A DNA stretch of 64,000 nt from the NCBI GenBank assembly GCA_945906795.1, contig CAMDRO010000002.1:48295-112294 (forward strand), read 5' to 3'. This document shows, in pieces, positions 61,849 through 64,000 of this stretch. The notes under the pieces were generated by a model. The model was not told where the DNA came from, did not search any database, and saw nothing but the letters and a program-made list of their open reading frames with translations. This DNA is from Spirosoma fluviale. GTDB lineage: Bacteria; Bacteroidota; Bacteroidia; Cytophagales; Spirosomataceae. A program made the position numbers and the translations under genes. Numbering within the stretch: position 1 is the stretch's first letter; each line of letters begins with the position of its first letter.

Positions 61849-62767
61849 AGGGTAAAAATTGGTTTAAGTGGTTTCTTGCCGATCGAATGGCCTTAACAAT
61901 ATCCTCGTCAGAACCTTCATAGGCTTTATCTTCCACTTCGATCACGATCGGGCCGCGGTATCTCACGTCATTTAAGGCACTGATGAAGGAACCCCATTGA
62001 ATATCTCCCAATCCAGGGATTTTAGGGGAATGATATTCTAATGGATTGGCTAAAATACCTACTTGGTTTAGTTTGTCATGATATACTTTAACATCCTTCA
62101 GGTGAATATGATGCAATTTTTCTTTGTAGGCATAAATGGGGTATAGGTAATCCATCATTTGCCAGACCATATGAGAAGGATCATAATTCAGTCCAAAATT
62201 GTTTGATGGGATGATGCTGAATAATTGATCCCATATTTTAGGTGTTGTGGCTAAATTTTTCCCGCCAGGCCATTCGTCATCTGAGAAAAACATGGGACAA
62301 TTTTCGATGCCAATTTTAATATTTAGGCTATCGGCTAGGTCAATAATCTCCGGCCATACCTCTTTGAATTTTGAAATGTTATAATCGATATTTTTGGTGA
62401 AATCTCGGCCGACAAACGTATTCACATTTCCGATGCCTAAAACGGCTGCCGCTTTTATGATTTTTTTGATGTGGTTTCTGTAAAATGAAGCCTGCTTTTC
62501 ATCGGGGTCCATTGGGTTTGGATAGTAGCCAAGCGCCGAAATTTTAATGGGCTGTTGGGCTAATTTATTTTTCAAATCCAATAATTCTTGTTGGCCAAGT
62601 GCATCCACAGCTATATGTGAAACACCTGCATACCTTCTTTTATCAGCATTCTCAATGGGCCAGCACATCACTTCCACACAGGCAAATTGTTCTTTTTGGG
62701 CAAATGCTAATACCTCATCTAAATTTTTATTGGGTAAAATAGCGGAAACAAAACCAAGGTCTAACAT
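61847..62767 (-). CDS. Cytoplasmic sugar phosphate isomerase/epimerase-like protein
   Basis: 306 residues with no signal peptide. AP-endonuclease-2-like barrel: MLDLGFVSAILPNKNLDEVLAFAQKEQFACVEV, GIGNVNTFVGRDF, LNIKIGIENCPMF (Glu ligand), FGLNYDPSHMVWQMMD (Asp, His), HHIHLKDVKVY (His), GPIVIEVEDKAYEG (Glu). The full metal-ligand set is present. Members of this group act on keto-sugars, inosose or hydroxypyruvate; the substrate is unknown. Last gene of a minus-strand run after the TMEM220-like gene (1-bp gap). Confidence 0.83.
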   Translation of the reverse strand: MLDLGFVSAILPNKNLDEVLAFAQKEQFACVEVMCWPIENADKRRYAGVSHIAVDALGQQELLDLKNKLAQQPIKISALGYYPNPMDPDEKQASFYRNHIKKIIKAAAVLGIGNVNTFVGRDFTKNIDYNISKFKEVWPEIIDLADSLNIKIGIENCPMFFSDDEWPGGKNLATTPKIWDQLFSIIPSNNFGLNYDPSHMVWQMMDYLYPIYAYKEKLHHIHLKDVKVYHDKLNQVGILANPLEYHSPKIPGLGDIQWGSFISALNDVRYRGPIVIEVEDKAYEGSDEDIVKAIRSARNHLNQFLP

Positions 62768-62768
62768 C

Positions 62769-63128
62769 TTATTTTTTTTGATTTAATAGGTAATAAATAA
62801 CAAGAGAAAAGGAAGCAATCCATAGGCCTACCGCCTCGCGAGCCAATTCTTGGTTCATTGTTTTCATACTAAGTCCATCTGTAATAAATCCTTCCCATGC
62901 AGTCATTTCGGACCATATTTGCAAGCCGGCTGTGGCTGATAAGACAAATAATACAATGAGTAATTCTGAATTAGTTTTATGCCGAAATGCCTGAATAGAC
63001 ACATAGGTGGCAACGCCATAAATGGGTACCCATAAGATGGGATCTGGATCATTCAATTGCCAATATGCGAAAAAGAAAAAAGCGATGGCAAAGATTGCAC
63101 CCAGATAAGTTTGTAGTTTTTCAATCAT
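62769..63128 (-). CDS. TMEM220-family small membrane protein
   Basis: 119 residues, about four membrane helices: LGAIFAIAFFFFAYWQLNDPDP, WVPIYGVATYVSIQAF, LLIVLFVLSATAGLQIW, and WIASFSLVIYYLL at the end. A-x-W-Q-x-N-D-P-D-P and the following W-x-x-x-Y are diagnostic of the transmembrane family 220, whose function is unknown. Five bases follow the TPR gene and one base precedes the isomerase gene in the same transcript. Confidence 0.78.
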   Translation of the reverse strand: MIEKLQTYLGAIFAIAFFFFAYWQLNDPDPILWVPIYGVATYVSIQAFRHKTNSELLIVLFVLSATAGLQIWSEMTAWEGFITDGLSMKTMNQELAREAVGLWIASFSLVIYYLLNQKK

Positions 63129-63133
63129 GATTT

Positions 63134-63847
63134 TTATTTACATAGGTTTTTTAGTGCATCTTTTGCACCGGGGTAATTTAATTTATTTGCTTGATTAAAT
63201 GCCAAGCAAGATTTTTCGAAATCATTTTTTTTGTAATAGCTGAGTCCCAACGCGTAATAAGCTTTTCCATATTCCGAATTGATTGAAATAGATTGTTCAA
63301 AATCTAAAATGGCCGAATCTAATTTATCTTGTTGGAAATACAGGTTGCCCCGATTGTAATACGCATTTATTTCTTTGGGATTTAATTTTATGCTGTTGGT
63401 GAAATCTTGTTTTGAAAGGTCAATTAAATGCAGTGCAGCTCGAATGATTCCTCTTTGTACATATCCGGCACTTGAATCTGGAGCTAATTGAATGGCTTTG
63501 TCAATAGGAGCTACGGCATCTTTCCAGGCATTTTTTTCCATGAAAGCCGACGCTAAGTTTAATTGGCCCAAGTAATTGGACGGTTTTAAGTCGACCGATT
63601 TCTGATAATCAAGAATGGCTTCATCTATTTTTTTTTCTTGAAAATTAATGACTCCGCGTAAATTATAGGCTTCAGAATAACCTGGATTTTTTTCAAGTGC
63701 TTTTTCAACGGCTTCTCTAGCTGTAATTAAATCACCTTTTTTCATGCGTGCTTTGGCTTCCTCGAACCAAGATTCTGCTGAACTTGAACATCCTAAGGCT
63801 AGAATACTTGAAATGATAAACAAAATAATATAATGGGCTAAGCGCAT
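63134..63847 (-). CDS. TPR lipoprotein
   Basis: 237 residues. Lipoprotein leader (YIILFIISSILALGCSSSAE, lipobox L-A-L-G-C) and six TPR units: KARMKKGDLITAREAVEKALEKNPGYSEAYN, KKIDEAILDYQKSVDLKPSNYLG, NAWKDAVAPIDKAIQLAPDSS, LIDLSKQDFTNSIKLNPKEINA, QDKLDSAILDFEQSISINSEYG, NDFEKSCLAFNQANKLNYPGA. Outer-membrane-anchored scaffold; partners unknown. First gene of the TPR-TMEM220-isomerase unit, divergent from the probable SRP RNA. Confidence 0.82.
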   Translation of the reverse strand: MRLAHYIILFIISSILALGCSSSAESWFEEAKARMKKGDLITAREAVEKALEKNPGYSEAYNLRGVINFQEKKIDEAILDYQKSVDLKPSNYLGQLNLASAFMEKNAWKDAVAPIDKAIQLAPDSSAGYVQRGIIRAALHLIDLSKQDFTNSIKLNPKEINAYYNRGNLYFQQDKLDSAILDFEQSISINSEYGKAYYALGLSYYKKNDFEKSCLAFNQANKLNYPGAKDALKNLCK

Positions 63848-63900
63848 AAAGAATCCTTTTTATAAAGGTATTAATGAGAATGCAAATTATCCATTATTAT

Positions 63901-63931
63901 TTTGAAAAAAGCAGGTTTTATGCCATATTTG
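63901..63931 (+). promoter_or_regulatory. Promoter of the probable SRP RNA gene
   Basis: TTTG (63901-63904), 19 bp, CATATTTG (63924-63931), one base off TTTG-N19-TAnnTTTG. The predicted start near 63937 coincides with the beginning of the structured RNA and no reading frame follows. Confidence 0.6.
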
Positions 63932-63936
63932 CAACG

Positions 63937-64000
63937 GCAAATTACCAGCTCCCGCTGAATCCCCCAGATTTTGATCAAAGCAAGGGTAGGTTGGTTGAGC
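63937..64000 (+). ncRNA. ffs: Probable small signal recognition particle RNA, 5' part (runs off right edge)
   Basis: GCTGAATCCCCCAG...AGCAAGGGTAGGTTGGTTGAGC has the layout of SRP domain IV: a 5' strand ending CCCCCAG, an 11-base tip, and a 3' strand starting AGCAAGGG, so CCC pairs with GGG across the CAG/AGCA internal loop that binds Ffh. CAG to AGCA spans 18 bases as in the Escherichia coli 4.5S RNA. The tip reads ATTTTGATCAA instead of the usual GGAA tetraloop context, which is odd. The 3' end lies beyond the window; the 5' end is taken from the promoter. Confidence 0.55.

Overview
The window reads as chromosomal DNA of a low-GC, gram-negative member of the Bacteroidota, most likely a Cytophagales-type bacterium. 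The evidence is a TonB-dependent receptor paired with a DUF4249 lipoprotein, DUF1080 and Gfo/Idh/MocA proteins, a YfhO-family protein, a TMEM220-like protein, almost no Shine-Dalgarno sequences, and several promoters of the Bacteroidota TTTG-N19-21-TAnnTTTG type. I see no phage, insertion sequence, integrase, tRNA, rRNA operon or CRISPR array. Coding density is high, with many ATGA/TAATG overlaps.

Layout. 1-379: start of a DEAD-box RNA helicase running off the left edge. 401-5829: a promoter and a four-gene carbohydrate operon (HpcH/HpaI aldolase, two glycoside hydrolases, secreted metallophosphoesterase). 5826-9295: a two-repeat outer-membrane-like protein, an AlkB-type alkane monooxygenase, a DUF1080 protein and a DUF1566 protein. 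9443-14808: a large TPR protein, a plug-less beta-barrel and a lipoprotein, all on +. 14798-18779: a minus-strand operon rsmA-mgtE-dtd-mazG-like-hydroxyacid dehydrogenase. 18851-23355: a three-PAS hybrid histidine kinase followed 8 bp later by a CE7-like acetylxylan esterase. 23496-26416: (minus) a frameshifted YigZ/IMPACT gene, a FAH-family dehydratase candidate and an oxoglutarate-semialdehyde dehydrogenase, which look like the end of a Weimberg-type pentose pathway. 26438-32720: NFACT/RqcH protein, SSS symporter, a membrane protein with an apparent ATT start, an RhlE-like helicase and miaA. 32709-36981: two rhodaneses, a PASTA protein, a Gfo/Idh/MocA oxidoreductase and a double-DUF1080 protein. 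37126-44900: a trans-sulfuration enzyme overlapping a solitary nuoH, a TonB receptor with DUF4249 partner, hemH and an EamA-like transporter. 44901-45030: a cluster of REP-like palindromes. 45032-53944: YicC, YfhO, an FKBP, then the operon pdxA, D-2-hydroxyacid dehydrogenase, mutS2, TPR lipoprotein. 54166-63847: a pyruvate carboxylase with a fused C-terminal gamma-glutamylcyclotransferase-like domain, a GDPD-like protein, two sugar isomerase/epimerase-like proteins, an MFS exporter, a LolA-like protein, a TMEM220 protein and a TPR lipoprotein. 63901-64000: a promoter and the 5' half of a probable small SRP RNA.

How the genes may work together (inference). Much of the window concerns plant- or algal-sugar use: secreted glycosidases and an esterase, uptake by TonB receptor and Na+ symporter, oxidation and hydrolysis of 3-keto-glycosides (Gfo/Idh/MocA plus DUF1080), and oxidative pentose breakdown to 2-oxoglutarate or pyruvate. 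The most unusual items are the pyruvate carboxylase-GGCT fusion, the single-base break in the YigZ gene, the GACGCGA palindrome family that supplies stop codons and terminators, and the plug-less barrel/TPR operon.
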